The notes under the pieces: generated by a model | Told to the model about the DNA's origin: nothing | What the model saw: the letters and a program-made list of their open reading frames with translations, nothing else | Databases searched by the model: none | Origin: Patiria miniata | Taxonomy: Eukaryota; Echinodermata; Asteroidea; Valvatida; Asterinidae | Assembly (NCBI RefSeq): GCF_015706575.1 | Contig: NW_024037060.1 | Span: forward strand, 2,600,515 to 2,664,514 | Length of the DNA: 64,000 nucleotides | Direction of reading: 5' to 3' | Part shown: positions 51,901-60,275 of the stretch, in pieces | Position numbering within the stretch: position 1 is the stretch's first letter | Layout of the letters: each line of letters opens with the position of its first letter | Program-made: the position numbers and the translations under genes

Positions 51901-54900
51901 TCCACGATGTTGAACATATCGTGGCCGATATCGTTCAGCCTCTGAGCAGCGCTGGCGGCAGTGTCCAACGCTTCTTGGACTCTGCTGGAGATCTCGTCCA
52001 TTTCATTCTCGTTGGCTGGTTTGTGTATTAACTCTTCCTCTTCAATGGTGTTGATATACGCAGAAAAGAACTGGGAAACAGACGTATTGTGGAGAATGAA
52101 AAAAGATGGCAAAGCAAATCTAGTCTAGACACTGTTGAAATATTTTGACTTTAGTATGTAATGACACATTAGTCAGAATAAAATTACTTGTGTGTACTTT
52201 GTGCCATATACAGGGCGAGTCAAAAAAAGCGAAACCCAAATGTCGGGACCATTGTTTTAGTGAAGTTGTGCATGTAGCCCTTTCAAAATCTAGGATACGA
52301 AAGCCCAATACATCTATAGGCTTTCTTTTAGTACTAGAATCATTCAAATCACTTAAGTACTTTTCAAGTTACAGAATTTTAAACACAACCACCGTTTTAA
52401 TGTTCTGTCCACGGATCACAAGAAGGTCAGTGTTCTTTCAGCGAAACGAAAACGAATCACATAGGGATGAGTGTGAATTGCTTTTGATTTGCTGAAGGAA
52501 CGCACACCTTTTTTGTGATCCGAGGACAGAACTTTAAAATGTTGGTTGTGTTTAAAATTCCGTAACTTATTCTTGTACTAAAAGATTATGAATTGGGCTT
52601 TCATATTCTAGATTTTCAAAGTGCTACATGCCAAAATTTCACTAAAACAATAGTCCCGACATTTGGGTTTCGCTTTTTTTTACTCACCCTGTACATGAAT
52701 CAGTTCGTGGAACAATGTGTTCCTCCAAATGGAGCTCTCGGAAATAGTCATAAAGCGCCCTCTATTGTTCACACACACAGTCCATAGAATTGTAATGGCA
52801 CACAACAACCAATGCAATTTTAAGTTTTGCTGTGTTTGCTTTATCTTTAAATCATTTAGATTGGTTATTTCTGCACAAGGTTGAACAAAACCTCTACGTG
52901 AGACCTCAAATTCAGCTTGGGGAATACTCGGGACCTCACCTTTGTTACAGGGAAATTTTGAAGAATTTGTTGTTTAAATGGTGACTTGTATAAATGGCCG
53001 GTAATTGTCGAACAGGTTACAGTGACGGGACACCTTGAACCCCAAAATATGTGGAATTTCTTTGTTCCTAAGAATTGTGGCAAAATGTCTGAAATTTGTT
53101 ACAAAATGTCTGAAATTTGAACTAAAGATGTTTTACTTCAGGGATGCCTTTGAATTAGTAGTAATGTGTGAATTTCAGACATTTCTTTTCCCAACAAGAA
53201 TTTTCAGTTATTTTAGAGGGTTTAAGGAGAGGTCTATACTTACATCATTAATCTGAGACAGCAGTTTGAGTCTCTGTCCAGACTTGCTCTCATAACCCAC
53301 GATGAAGATGGTCACCTCCTGTTGGTATTTCCTCTTCTGTATCGTATCCTTGATGATCTTCTCAAGCTCGATCTACCAAAGAAAATGGAGAACGATTGTA
53401 ACAAATATGGAAAATGAGAAAATAGCACCTTTTCTAACTCAGATAAGATTTGAAGGTTTAAAGGGTGAAGTGAGCAAAAAGAGCAAGTTTGCAGTTTCAC
53501 TATGTGATTGTGGAATCTCACACAAGTAATTTGTCACATGGTGCAACTCGAAACTTACTCTTACTATCTTAACTCAATGGACCTATCCTAACAATTAATT
53601 ATGGGCGTTACTTTCTACTTAAAAACTGTATGGTGCCTTGAAAATGTCTTACTTTTTTTTTGCAGCTTCAAATTAATGGTTGCCACCTTGTGACAATTCA
53701 GCTGTACTGCCGGTTGAACACTTTATCAGACTTTTCTTTTATTTTTGGAGTATTTTCTGTTACCTTTTGGATCTTTTTATTGTTTTTGATTCCTTTATGA
53801 TTATCTCATCATACTGCACTATTACCCTACAATTTGAAGGTCAAACAAATTGTTTTCACACATCTGAATTTCACTTAGTTGCATAAATCCTTCATCAAAA
53901 TCTTGTTACACATTCGGTTGAAATACTTTCACCCATTTGTCTCTGTACCTCCCCAAAGGACCTTGCATGTTACTTCTTATAACACCCTAACTGCCCTTGT
54001 ACTCTTATAGTTTTATTGATTCTTTCAAGGAGTAAATATACTGCAGTATAATGTAAAACAAGTGTTAATGGGAAAATTAAAGCAAACTTTTAAAGCTATA
54101 TTTAAGCTCTAAGTTCACCGGTGTTGTTTTTTGGATCCAAATAACTGTCATAATTTTGGATCTCAACACTACAGATTTTTTTCCCCAAAGTGAGAAAATT
54201 CTTGTTGTCAAAGACTTCGATCTTTCAAAATACACAGTTCTTACCAAATCAGGGACAAAGAAGGCAGCTTTGTTGTCACTCATCAGCTTCTCGTCTAGTT
54301 CAAATGCTGCCATAGCCTGTCAAAACAAACACACAGACTAATTGCTTATTAATCTGCATCTGCCAGCTTCCAAACCAATATCTCCTGTGTCTCACAGTAA
54401 CTTGTGATCTTCTAAGTTTGTTCTTTAGTCTCTACGGTGAGAGTTGTCAATTTCAGCACCAGGCTAAACTTCACCTGCTACAGGCAACATAAGGACAAAA
54501 CATTTTATAAAAGGCCCTCTGTAATATTATCTGTTTTAATACAATCCTTGAAATGCATCTTTTTGGTCCAATCTTACTGTATTTTAATTTTCACGCTCAT
54601 TTTCAAGGGCGTTCTGGTGCCTTATGTTAATGCGAACTTTCCATATTCATGACAAAAACTGTAATGCCATTCAAGGCAGAAACCTCAGTGTTACAGCCGC
54701 TTCAACATCACAAGTTGCCAGAAATTTGGGTGTTTTTGCTGTTGCAAATTTTCTGTTTTTGGTGGTTCATTGTTGTTTCATAACACGACAAAGTCAATCA
54801 CCAAAACCTTATGCGAAAATGTTTTAAATGAGCAAAATTTTGGGTTCCCAATTTAAACAGAAAGGTGTGTCTAAAGTGACATCACAGTACCAGCACCCTC

Positions 54901-55238
54901 TGTTGTTTGGAAAAGCATAAAACGTTTCAACTATTGCACTTTACAATTTTTTTTATTCAAATAGGGATGTCATAGTTTTCATACATTTCATAGACCCTTA
55001 ATAGCTTGCAATCATCCAAGCTTTGTCCTACCTGCTCAACTCTGGTTGTGATCTTCTCTAGCTGTTCCTTAGTCTCTTCCACGCGCCGTTCAGATCGGGC
55101 CTTCAGGTTCTTCTCAATGACCACCTGCGCAGGGGCATCCCCACGGTCCATGACAGAGGTAACGGAGCCCCACCGTGAGGCACCCCCGGCCCCCTCTCTG
55201 CTAGGGCTGATGTCACTGTTGTTATCCACCACCTCCAT
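14016..55238 (-). CDS. Large coiled-coil protein, 37 coding exons (1720 aa)
   Basis: Exons (high to low): 55032-55238, 54245-54316, 53244-53372, 51871-52070, 50990-51075, 49809-49909, 48561-48728, 41905-41971, 40508-40614, 38915-39031, 37976-38068, 35985-36029, 35601-35745, 34598-34788, 34159-34275, 33836-33955, 33258-33422, 32019-32183, 30847-30951, 28043-28300, 25802-26033, 24881-25081, 23640-23700, 23052-23161, 21496-21603, 20729-20778, 20322-20491, 19767-19814, 19064-19277, 18777-18900, 18280-18356, 17295-17437, 16498-16669, 15895-16130, 15135-15274, 14775-14990, 14016-14218. Each is bounded by AG and GT, phases agree at every junction, and the sum is 5163 nt. The start ATG follows an acceptor at 55267, so the 5' UTR is spliced. 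The product has coiled coil through the N-terminal and middle parts and a Pro/Ser-rich C-terminal part, with no signal peptide or membrane helix. A structural, cytoskeletal or ciliary role is inference from shape only. An exon could still be missing in the 6.6-kb intron after exon 7. I do not recognise the family. Confidence 0.82.
14219..14774. other. Intron 36 with 'ccatgacttttcc' repeats
   Basis: No exon is visible. The motif 'ccatgacttttcca' and variants occur near 14375, 14390, 14655 and 14700, which suggests a worn interspersed repeat. Confidence 0.4.
15430..15600. repeat. Partial MITE related to 26255-26504
   Basis: It starts 'ggcccaatttcatggctctg' and continues with 'gcttatg' and 'taagcgc' motifs like the left half of the element at 26255. 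The right end is missing. The following 15600-15690 stretch resembles the element at 59255. Confidence 0.55.
16700..16868 (-). repeat. tRNA(Thr)-like SINE
   Basis: The - strand head carries 'tagctcagttggtagaac' (A box) and 'ggttcaaaccctgtc' (B box), with a cloverleaf-compatible anticodon arm whose anticodon position reads GGT. The base before it is C rather than the usual T, and a tail unlike tRNA follows, so this is a SINE and not a working tRNA gene. A fragment of the same tail lies at about 16190-16235. Confidence 0.7.
17471..17616. repeat. Short TIR element, ~146 bp (tcaggcatacaact family)
   Basis: The ends 'tcaggcatacaact' and 'agttgcatgcctgt' are inverted repeats, flanked by 'agct' on both sides, a likely 4-bp target duplication. 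A second copy lies at 51374-51530. There is no coding capacity, so it is non-autonomous. Confidence 0.65.
17679..18145. repeat. Foldback MITE, 467 bp, TA-flanked
   Basis: It begins CAGCCTGTCT and ends AGACAGGCTG with TA on both sides, which fits Tc1/mariner-type target duplication. The two halves are inverted repeats along much of their length: 'aaaatcgattttgtgccact' matches 'agtggcacaaactcgatttt'. No transposase is encoded. Confidence 0.75.
19064..28300 (-). CDS. Coiled-coil gene, exons 20-29 (residues 801-1284)
   Basis: Exon 20 (258 nt) is Pro-rich then acidic (SRESDFDADVESDAFSERS). It is open in the frame set by its neighbours. Its acceptor could be 3 nt further in, since the sequence is cagcag. 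Exons 21-22 are Ser-rich with an acidic patch (MHEDEDEGREVMEDE). Exons 24-29 look helical and possibly ordered (VVQDYLRAYQIVMDFKDSL; LMSAAERLADIGQLTFD). Exon 29 has a Gly/Ser stretch followed by IFSRTDSERNQKALKRAVN, which looks like a conserved motif. Confidence 0.78.
19883..20273. repeat. Foldback MITE-like element, ~390 bp
   Basis: The left end 'tgtgaccctgcttcacac' and the right end 'ctggagggtcaca' form inverted arms, also 'aaccagtcacttgga' against 'tccaactggtgtt'. It lies in intron 27 and has no coding capacity. Confidence 0.55.
20779..21495. other. Intron 25 with interspersed repeat
   Basis: No exon is visible. The part from about 21165 to 21400 belongs to the repeat family also seen at 48755-49415 and, inverted, at 36548-36735; it ends in a 'cagtcagt' stretch. 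Confidence 0.5.
21778..22184 (-). repeat. tRNA-derived SINE, ~407 bp
   Basis: The - strand head has 'tggtccaatgg' (A box) and 'ggttcgaatcctg' (B box), followed by a body and an AT-rich 'ttattatt' tail. The same family occurs on the - strand at 48920-49328 and, as a variant, on the + strand at 35258-35548. Confidence 0.75.
22485..22720 (+). repeat. tRNA(Ser/Leu)-like SINE
   Basis: The head has 'gatggtcgagtggtaag' and 'gattcgagtcccac' as A and B boxes, followed by a body containing 'gtcggtgaagggcaaaaccc'. Relatives lie at 51241-51630 and 51658-51840. Confidence 0.7.
22706..22837. repeat. Short hairpin element, copy 1
   Basis: Arms 'ccccttcaatggtgaaagca' and 'tgctttcgccattgaagggg' pair around a short loop; outer arms near 22706 and 22830 also pair. 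Related hairpins lie at 22890-23020 and 29448-29580. Confidence 0.7.
22890..23020. repeat. Short hairpin element, copy 2
   Basis: It has the same family arms (ccctcttcaatggcgaaag and cttttgccattgaaggggg). It ends about 40 bases from the donor site of exon 24. Confidence 0.7.
23701..24880. other. Intron 22, no gene seen
   Basis: AT-rich, with no repeat or exon that I can support. Confidence 0.4.
26255..26504. repeat. MITE, ~250 bp, TIR ggcccaatttcacggctctg
   Basis: The ends 'ggcccaatttcacggctctg' and 'cagagccttgacattgggcc' are inverted repeats. The interior is made of variations on 'gcttacggtaagc'. It is non-coding. Confidence 0.7.
27588..27829. repeat. MITE, ~240 bp, TIR aaggcctcgtttccatattg
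   Basis: The left end 'ggcctcgtttccatattgac' pairs with the right end 'gtcgatatggaaaccaggc'. It lies in intron 20. Confidence 0.65.
29448..29580. repeat. Short hairpin element, copy 3
   Basis: The arms 'ccatcagtggcgaaggcatt' and 'aatgctttcaccattgaagg' are related to the hairpins at 22706 and 22890. Confidence 0.65.
30365..30528. repeat. Foldback element (gaaatttggactc arms)
   Basis: The arms 'gtgaaatttggactctatga' and 'tcataggagtccaaatttca' pair. A single related arm occurs at about 50075-50100. Confidence 0.55.
30847..41971 (-). CDS. Coiled-coil gene, exons 8-19 (residues 322-800)
   Basis: Coiled coil continues to about residue 400, then an acidic Ser-rich patch (APDSDDESEKPSISRKSS). Exon 12 is a 45-nt microexon. 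Exon 13 is Thr/Pro/Lys-rich (ETPKPAPKQTPETPK). Exon 14 contains a conserved-looking block, EARWDKVPQEKLPSAFKQYR. Exons 15-17 return to coiled coil and end in LTPEQRLKYFGPEKS. Exon 18 is Gln/Glu-rich. Exon 19 is short and charged. The two distinctive blocks in exons 14 and 17 are the best probes for homologue searches. Confidence 0.78.
30952..32018. other. Intron 18, no gene seen
   Basis: AT-rich, with a short GT run near 31937. I see no exon and no clear repeat. Confidence 0.4.
32706..33201. repeat. Foldback MITE, 496 bp, TA-flanked, copy A
   Basis: It begins CAGGGCGAGT and ends ACTCACCCTG with TA on both sides. The halves are long inverted repeats meeting near 32950 (for example 'ggttctgtccacggatcac' against 'gtgatccgtggacagaacc'). 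A second copy lies at 52211-52691. It sits in intron 17 just 57 bases past the exon 17 donor end. Confidence 0.8.
34389..34490 (+). repeat. G-run cluster
   Basis: Runs of 9, 5, 4, 5 and 11 G occur within about 100 bases in intron 14, interspersed with 'cacat' and 'aactcaa'. This composition can form G-quadruplexes. It may be a worn tandem repeat. Confidence 0.5.
35258..35548 (+). repeat. tRNA-derived SINE, + strand copy
   Basis: The head 'tggaccaatggttacg' and 'ggttttgaatccc' matches the head of the element at 21778-22184, with a different body and a (tta)n tail. Confidence 0.7.
36030..37975. other. Intron 11
   Basis: No exon is visible. It includes an inverted copy (about 36548-36735) of the 'cagtcagt' interspersed repeat; the rest is AT-rich. 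Confidence 0.45.
39491..39524. repeat. Perfect 34-bp palindrome
   Basis: The arm tttccaacgctggtcgg is followed directly by its exact reverse complement, with no spacer. It lies in intron 9 and is GC-rich against an AT-rich background. Confidence 0.9.
40615..41904. other. Intron 8, no gene seen
   Basis: AT-rich, with a C run at about 41061. I see no supported repeat. Confidence 0.4.
41972..48560. other. Intron 7 (6.6 kb), no exon seen
   Basis: The largest intron of the coiled-coil gene. It contains homopolymer runs (C at about 42647, A at about 46617) and AT-rich sequence. Reading frames here are short and without splice support. A further small exon of length divisible by three could be missed. 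Confidence 0.4.
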
Positions 55239-55266
55239 TATGATGCTTGCGGGGGATAACTTTAAA
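48561..55266 (-). CDS. Coiled-coil gene, exons 1-7 (residues 1-321)
   Basis: The first exon holds 28 nt of 5' UTR (55239-55266) and residues 1-69, which are Ser/Gly-rich and then a Lys/Glu helix. Exons 2 and 3 (residues 70-136) hold the best-ordered part: AMAAFELDEKLMSDNK, then AAFFVPDL, then KRKYQQEVTIFIVGYES, which suggests a short globular or helical-hairpin segment. Exons 4-7 are a long heptad-rich coiled coil (SKKKLEKALMQAKDD, LQIREKEEEIEKLHR). The boundaries follow consensus donors such as gtaag and pyrimidine-rich acceptors. Confidence 0.8.
48755..49415. repeat. Interspersed repeat split by a SINE
   Basis: 48755-48917 and 49329-49415 match the two parts of the uninterrupted element at 21165-21400 ('cctagtaaag' to 'cagtcagtcag'). 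The - strand SINE at 48918-49328 sits between them. Confidence 0.7.
51241..51630 (+). repeat. tRNA(Ser/Leu)-like SINE with nested insertion
   Basis: Head boxes 'ggtggccgagtggtaac' and 'gggttcgagcccc' are followed by the family body, which is interrupted by a TIR element at 51374-51530. Confidence 0.7.
51374..51530. repeat. Short TIR element, 157 bp, nested in SINE
   Basis: The ends 'tcaggcatgtaact' and 'agttgtatgtctga' are inverted repeats flanked by 'aact' on both sides. It is highly similar to 17471-17616. Confidence 0.7.
51658..51840 (+). repeat. tRNA(Ser/Leu)-like SINE, second copy
   Basis: The B box 'gggttcgagccccac' and the body 'cgtaagccttcagtcaacacc' match the SINEs at 22485 and 51241. 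It ends just before exon 4. Confidence 0.65.
52211..52691. repeat. Foldback MITE, 481 bp, TA-flanked, copy B
   Basis: It belongs to the same family as 32706-33201: CAGGGCGAGT start, ACTCACCCTG end, TA on both sides and long inverted arms. It lies in intron 3. Confidence 0.8.
53373..55031. other. Introns 1 and 2 (around exon 2)
   Basis: Apart from the 72-nt exon 2 at 54245-54316, I see only AT-rich sequence and no repeat that I can support. Confidence 0.4.
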
Positions 55267-55487
55267 CTGAAATAGTAAAAAAAAAATTGAATATCATCAG
55301 TAGGCATAATATCACTGATTATCAATATCAGGGCATTGTTTAGCAGCAAAAATCTAAGAATTTGCTGACAACCGATGTATGTAACAAATAACGTTAAATA
55401 AGGATGAATAATTTTGCAAACAGTTTTAGAAATAGGCCTAGGCCTAGCTTGTTTAGGTTTAGATTAGATAGGCTAGTCCGAGTAACC

Positions 55488-55583
55488 TAACTAGGACTAT
55501 ATGAATCACCTTTTTTAACATTTGGATAAGGCCGGGCGACCATGTCCAAATGTTAAGAAAGGTGTTTCGTAGAGTCCTAGTTA
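55488..55583. repeat. 96-bp hairpin near the coding start
   Basis: The arms 'taactaggactatatgaatc' and 'cgtagagtcctagtta', plus 'ccttttttaacatttgga' against 'tccaaatgttaagaaagg', pair along nearly their whole length around a GC-rich loop. It lies about 220 bases upstream of the first coding exon, in the 5' UTR intron. It may be a MITE or a transcribed hairpin. Confidence 0.6.
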
Positions 55584-55720
55584 CACTAAGATTACGCCTA
55601 GTCTAGAACTTGAATTTAGAAAAGGAATTAAATTTTCCTTGGTTGCTTGCAGATGGTCCGAAACATTTTCATGATTTTTGAGTTTGATCTTGCGCATTAT
55701 TTTGATAATTTTTTATTAGG

Positions 55721-56312
55721 CAGTGGATATTTTGCCGGAGACGGCAAACCTTTAGTAAACGTTAGTTTGCCGGATATGCACTGAACATGCGCAGTTACTG
55801 TTTTTTTGTACTTAATCATTTTCCGGTGACAAATTTTAGTCTGGCTCCATGCCAATATTATCGTTGTAACCTCGTATTCACAAGATGGGATTCAGACCAT
55901 TTTATAATTTCGGACTTTAGGCCTATTTCCCTTTTTAAAAAAATCCTCCAGAGCCACAAATCTGAAAAAGAAAATGTAATATTCTGCAATAAAATGTTTG
56001 AGACATGTTAAAATAATAAAAGAAGAATATTCTTATTTATTTGGGGATGGGGAAAAAAAATTAAAATGTGGCGGCGATCGGGACCGAACCAGAGTCATCC
56101 CGCTCTCTAGAGCTCAGCTTTTGCTTAACCACTACACCAAACGTGCTACACAAAATTTGGTGGGAATTTAATACATCTTATAATTATATAGAGTACAGCG
56201 CCCTCTTATATATCTTATAAAGAGTACAGCGCCCTCTGTTGATATGGATTGCCGCTGGCAAACCTTTAGTAAACGTTAGTTTGCCGTCATTACCTCCGGC
56301 AAAATATCCACT
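55721..56312. repeat. TIR element, ~590 bp, with internal tRNA-like segment
   Basis: The end 'cagtggatattttgccgg' pairs with 'ccggcaaaatatccacta'; inside each end lies 'aaacctttagtaaacgttag'. A - strand segment at 56065-56150 has a tRNA A-box-like 'tggtgtagtggtta' and a weak B box 'ggttcggtccc'. I see no transposase. Confidence 0.6.
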
Positions 56313-56699
56313 ATCTTTTTATTATTTTAAGTCACACCAACATTCACTGCGCGCTGCGCATGTGATGGAAGAACCAGGCGAACCAGAGCAAAAATCTCAG
56401 AGTCTGGGTCATGGTGAAATAAACACTGCGGGAGTTGCAATGCCAATGGGCATGATGGGGCAACTAGAAAAGTAGAATTGGGGCGAAGTGACCGACACAG
56501 CATTAAAAACATCAAACGGAATTAGCCAACCGACTGATGATAGTACCGTCTTTTAAGTTAATTATATCATTCGATAAACCACTTTCAAGTCAAAGTGCAG
56601 TATCAGTAATTACCCAACGTCATTCTTGATCGAAAACCACAGAAAACAGCAACTTTACATCCCAAACAGTTGATGTTTACCACCGGTATTTATCACTGC

Positions 56700-56770
56700 A
56701 TTGGCGCACTGGCGGCGGCCATTTTGTTACTTCCTAATTGATTGATCACGTGACCACTGGTTGCTAAGTA
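56700..56770 (-). promoter_or_regulatory. Candidate promoter of the coiled-coil gene
   Basis: On the - strand CAAAATGGCCGCCGCC (56711-56726) resembles a YY1 site, next to an E2F-like TTGGCGC (56701-56707) and a CACGTG E-box (56747-56752). The segment is locally CpG-rich and lies about 1.5 kb upstream of the first coding exon, which has an acceptor and so needs an upstream 5' UTR exon. A 'tagcaacc' sequence nearby resembles one half of an RFX X-box. Function is inference. Confidence 0.4.
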
Positions 56771-57800
56771 CTCAATCGTAGTCCGCTGAATTATGAAAAG
56801 AGTTGACAAACCCCCGATTAGCTGCCATCGATCTGTTGTTACTAAATGTAGGTTCAGGTGACATCGGAAGAGTATATGTGGTTTTTGGACGAAAATCAAT
56901 ATTTTCTTGCACTCAAATGACAACGATGACCACCGAGTTAACAAGGGGCTGGGTGGGGCCTGCCCGCTCGGCGGGCCCGGCGCGCGTGATAAAAATTAAA
57001 ACCGCCCACAAATGGCAAGTTCACAACAGTCAACACCGTCGTCGAAAAAGCCTTTTTCGAACTTACATGTAGGTGCCTACAAATACTTTGTGACAGAGAA
57101 TAGCCACACCACCATTGACAAGTTTTTGTTTTTAACTGAGCTGGTTGACTCTCCTGCAAAGCATGGGCGGATCTAGCTTTCAGGAAACCGGGGGGGGGGG
57201 GGACCACGAACGGGGGTGCGCCTATACTACGGGTCCAGAGCATGCCCCCAGAAAATTTCTTAAGCATTCTAAGGCAATTCGAGAATAAGGTCAGGAACTT
57301 TAGCATTCCAGTTATTAATTTCACATCTCGTTTTGTCGGTAAAAGCGTTTGCCCTTTCCTAGAAAAAAAAGGCAGTGCTCCGCGGCGCTAATCTAGTCTA
57401 GGTTTGCATCGTATCATTATTTAATTGAGTAGTTATTGCGGTTTCATAATTGCTGCGCATGGTGTTTTTGATGACTTTGGAGTAGAAACCTGTACTGCGT
57501 GGGTTGAAGTTCGTTTTCAGTTTCATTTTCTCGGCTGTTGCTTACGGGGTTTACTACACTTGTAGTTATACCCGGATTGGGATGTGACGTCACGGAAGGA
57601 AACCTTTCAGACAACAGAAAATAGATCTGTGAAGTTCCTGAGGAAAAAATGCATGCTGGTAATTTTATGTATTAACTTATTAAGCTCCTGGGAAAGTCCC
57701 TTTTTCTTTATCAAGCACAATTCGAGGAAAATAACTGCGTTACGACAGGTACGAGTTCAAGACAGACAGGAAATTTGAAGTCTTGCATTACAAAACGAAA
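56771..57800. other. Intergenic, CpG-containing
   Basis: No gene is seen. It contains a GC-rich patch at about 56962-56987, a G run at 57190 and a perfect CRE at 57585-57592. Confidence 0.4.
57585..57592 (+). promoter_or_regulatory. CRE palindrome TGACGTCA
   Basis: A perfect cAMP-response/ATF palindrome followed at once by an ETS-like 'cggaagga'. I found no transcript start that it clearly serves; it may mark an unannotated 5' exon. Confidence 0.35.
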
Positions 57801-59254
57801 ACATCGCCTTCTTTTAGCATATTTCTCTGTTTAGTTTACATCAAATCAAAAACTCTTCAATTCCCATCGTTTTCAGCTAGTTTAAAAACAAAAAGGTTTT
57901 AAGAGATCCCTTTTGTAACAGAATATTCAAAAGCAAAATTGTTTATAAAACTCGGTGCTCATGTAAAGTACAGTAGTTCTTTCTAGTTTCACCACTGAAC
58001 AAAAATTATCCTGAAAACATCTGCATCGAGGAACAGGCATTACAAGTTGGACATAAGTCTGACATCTATTTTCAGCAATTATGCACAAATTCACAAGCAT
58101 TCAAGTGAAACTTTAATTTTTTTTTTATTACTGAACAATTTGTACTTTCATGAATGTCATGCAAAACAGCAGAGCAGAAATATATATTTTTTTCCTTTAA
58201 ACAAGACACATTCATAATACATCAAGTTGCCCAAATGAGAATTTTGTTTGTGCCCTTTCTAAAGAAACTTTTTTTGTTAAAACATATTTAGATTGATTTT
58301 AAGATTTTCATCATTTTTTTTTTTAATATAGGTAAACACAGGTTTTAAAATACATAAGCTTGATGTATATACATTTTTTTTTAATAACAAAACTTTAACA
58401 ATGAACATTCACACTAATGCCTTTATCCTTAAAATGCAAGAACAGGAAGCTTAACCTTATCGAGCAAGGAAAAAGTCATTTTCGAGACAAAATAAACCAT
58501 TCTGTCTGATTACTGCATCTACACTGGACATCCACACTGCTTGAGAAGCAGCTTTACTTGACTCATCTCCTTTTTTTTAATAAATAAAACAGCACTTTTG
58601 TGTTGCACACTACAATACCATATTGTTTATACCCATACCTGAATTCCTTCAAAATAAAACAAAACGAGATTATATTAAAAAATAAAAATCCCAGCCACAT
58701 CAATATTACGTAAAAAAAAACCTGTGAAAACGTAAATGCCATGTGCATGCCACAACCTGAATGAACGATATCACAAGGCAGATATTTACACTTTTAATAT
58801 TTCTTATCTTTCAGTTTAATAACTTATTTTGTTTTCAAGTACATGTATCATGCATGTCATTCATGCATTTCAATAAAGGTGTGTATTAAAATACTATTTT
58901 GTTATAAATTCATGTATTTCTCAGGATAATTTCTTGTCATTTGATGTGAAAGAAACAAGTTCTTAAAAAATTCATTTGAAATATTCCAATTGCAAAGGAT
59001 TCACTGCTTAAAAATTGATTTATGTCGAACAATTTGCTGCACAGATAAATGCATTTTAAAATCAAAATTAAAATAAAAAGTATTTTCAATTTTACCAATT
59101 CAATCATTTCAAAGCTTACCCCAAAATTACAAAATCTATTAAAACAAAATAATATTGGGTGATAATGTCCATATATCAGGGTATTACAGTATTTACATAA
59201 ACTATTTACAAAATAAAATATGCTTCAATTTACAAGGCATAAATTCACCAGTTA

Positions 59255-59423
59255 AGCCCGGTTCATACTTCATGCGAAAGCGAATGCGAAGCGAAGTTGA
59301 CGTCATGAATTTGCTGCGAAATTCGTCCGAGTTGAAATGTGTTCAACTGCGAATTCGCAGCGCGAATACTTGTCATGTCGTCACAAATTCGCATTCGCTT
59401 TCGCGCCGAGTATGAACCGGGCT
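59255..59423. repeat. MITE, 169 bp, TTA-flanked (PIF/Harbinger-like)
   Basis: It begins AGCCCGGTTCATAC and ends GTATGAACCGGGCT, flanked by TTA on both sides, the usual PIF/Harbinger target duplication. The interior repeats 'gcgaattcgc'-type motifs. Confidence 0.75.
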
Positions 59424-59871
59424 TTACAGGCGTTAGTATTTTTCCACAATTTCACTGCAATAATATATGCATGTCAACAGAGAGATGGCAATCTTTTATC
59501 TATATTGCAATACTAAAGAGTTACAGCTAGACTAATCAAGGGAATTTCTACAGTGAATACATGTACACTACATGCAGAATATACAAAGTAACCAAAGTTT
59601 TTTTTGCCAGTAACCTACTCATACAGCGCTTCACTGAAAGCTATTGTTGACATTCAGACCATAAAAGTCCCAAAGATACATGTATGCAATGCTGTAGAAC
59701 TCATACTCATACTCACAAGAAAAATGCTCGTACTCATATTTGTACCCATGGCAAAGTACTTGCATTCATGGGAATGTACCGGTATGTGACTACAACACGG
59801 CATGTACCAAAACAAAATATGCATATGTACAACCGAGACCTGCCACAACTGCCTTAGGGGCCATCCGTGTA

Positions 59872-60058
59872 CAGTCGACTCTTGTTAGTACAAACTCTGT
59901 TAATACAAAATTCTGGTTATAACAGACATAAAGCCTTGGTCCCGACTGTGCATTGATGTGCACAATGAATGGGACTGATGTTCCTCTTAATACAAAATTC
60001 TGATATAACAAACAATTTGGCTAGGTCCGAACGAGTTTGTTATAACGAAACTCGACTG
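59872..60058. repeat. MITE, 187 bp, TA-flanked (pogo/Tigger-like ends)
   Basis: It begins CAGTCGACTCTTGTTA and ends 'ataacgaaactcgactg' with TA on both sides. These ends resemble pogo-type elements. There is no coding capacity. Confidence 0.7.
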
Positions 60059-60063
60059 TATAT

Positions 60064-60275
60064 TTTCATCATTTTCATGAGCATACAAACTGAACGCTGG
60101 GGAAGGGGGTTTAAGGGGGCCATGTAAGCTTTTCACAAAATAACTTTAAAATATAACACTCTTCCTGCCAAATAGCAGAGAATTCATCATTTTTTCGTTT
60201 CAGTTGGCATTCCCTAGGAGGGGGAAGGGGTCCAGAAAAAAAGGACTCTTTGTATGCTCGTGAAAATGATGGAAA
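60064..60275. repeat. Foldback element, ~210 bp
   Basis: The arms 'catcattttcatgagcatac' and 'gtatgctcgtgaaaatgatg' pair. It lies directly next to the element ending at 60058. Confidence 0.65.

Noticed and set aside
56693..56730. Short - strand frame MAAASAPMQ as the start of the coiled-coil gene
   Set aside because: It ends in TGA after nine codons with no donor before the stop. At most it is an upstream ORF in the 5' UTR.
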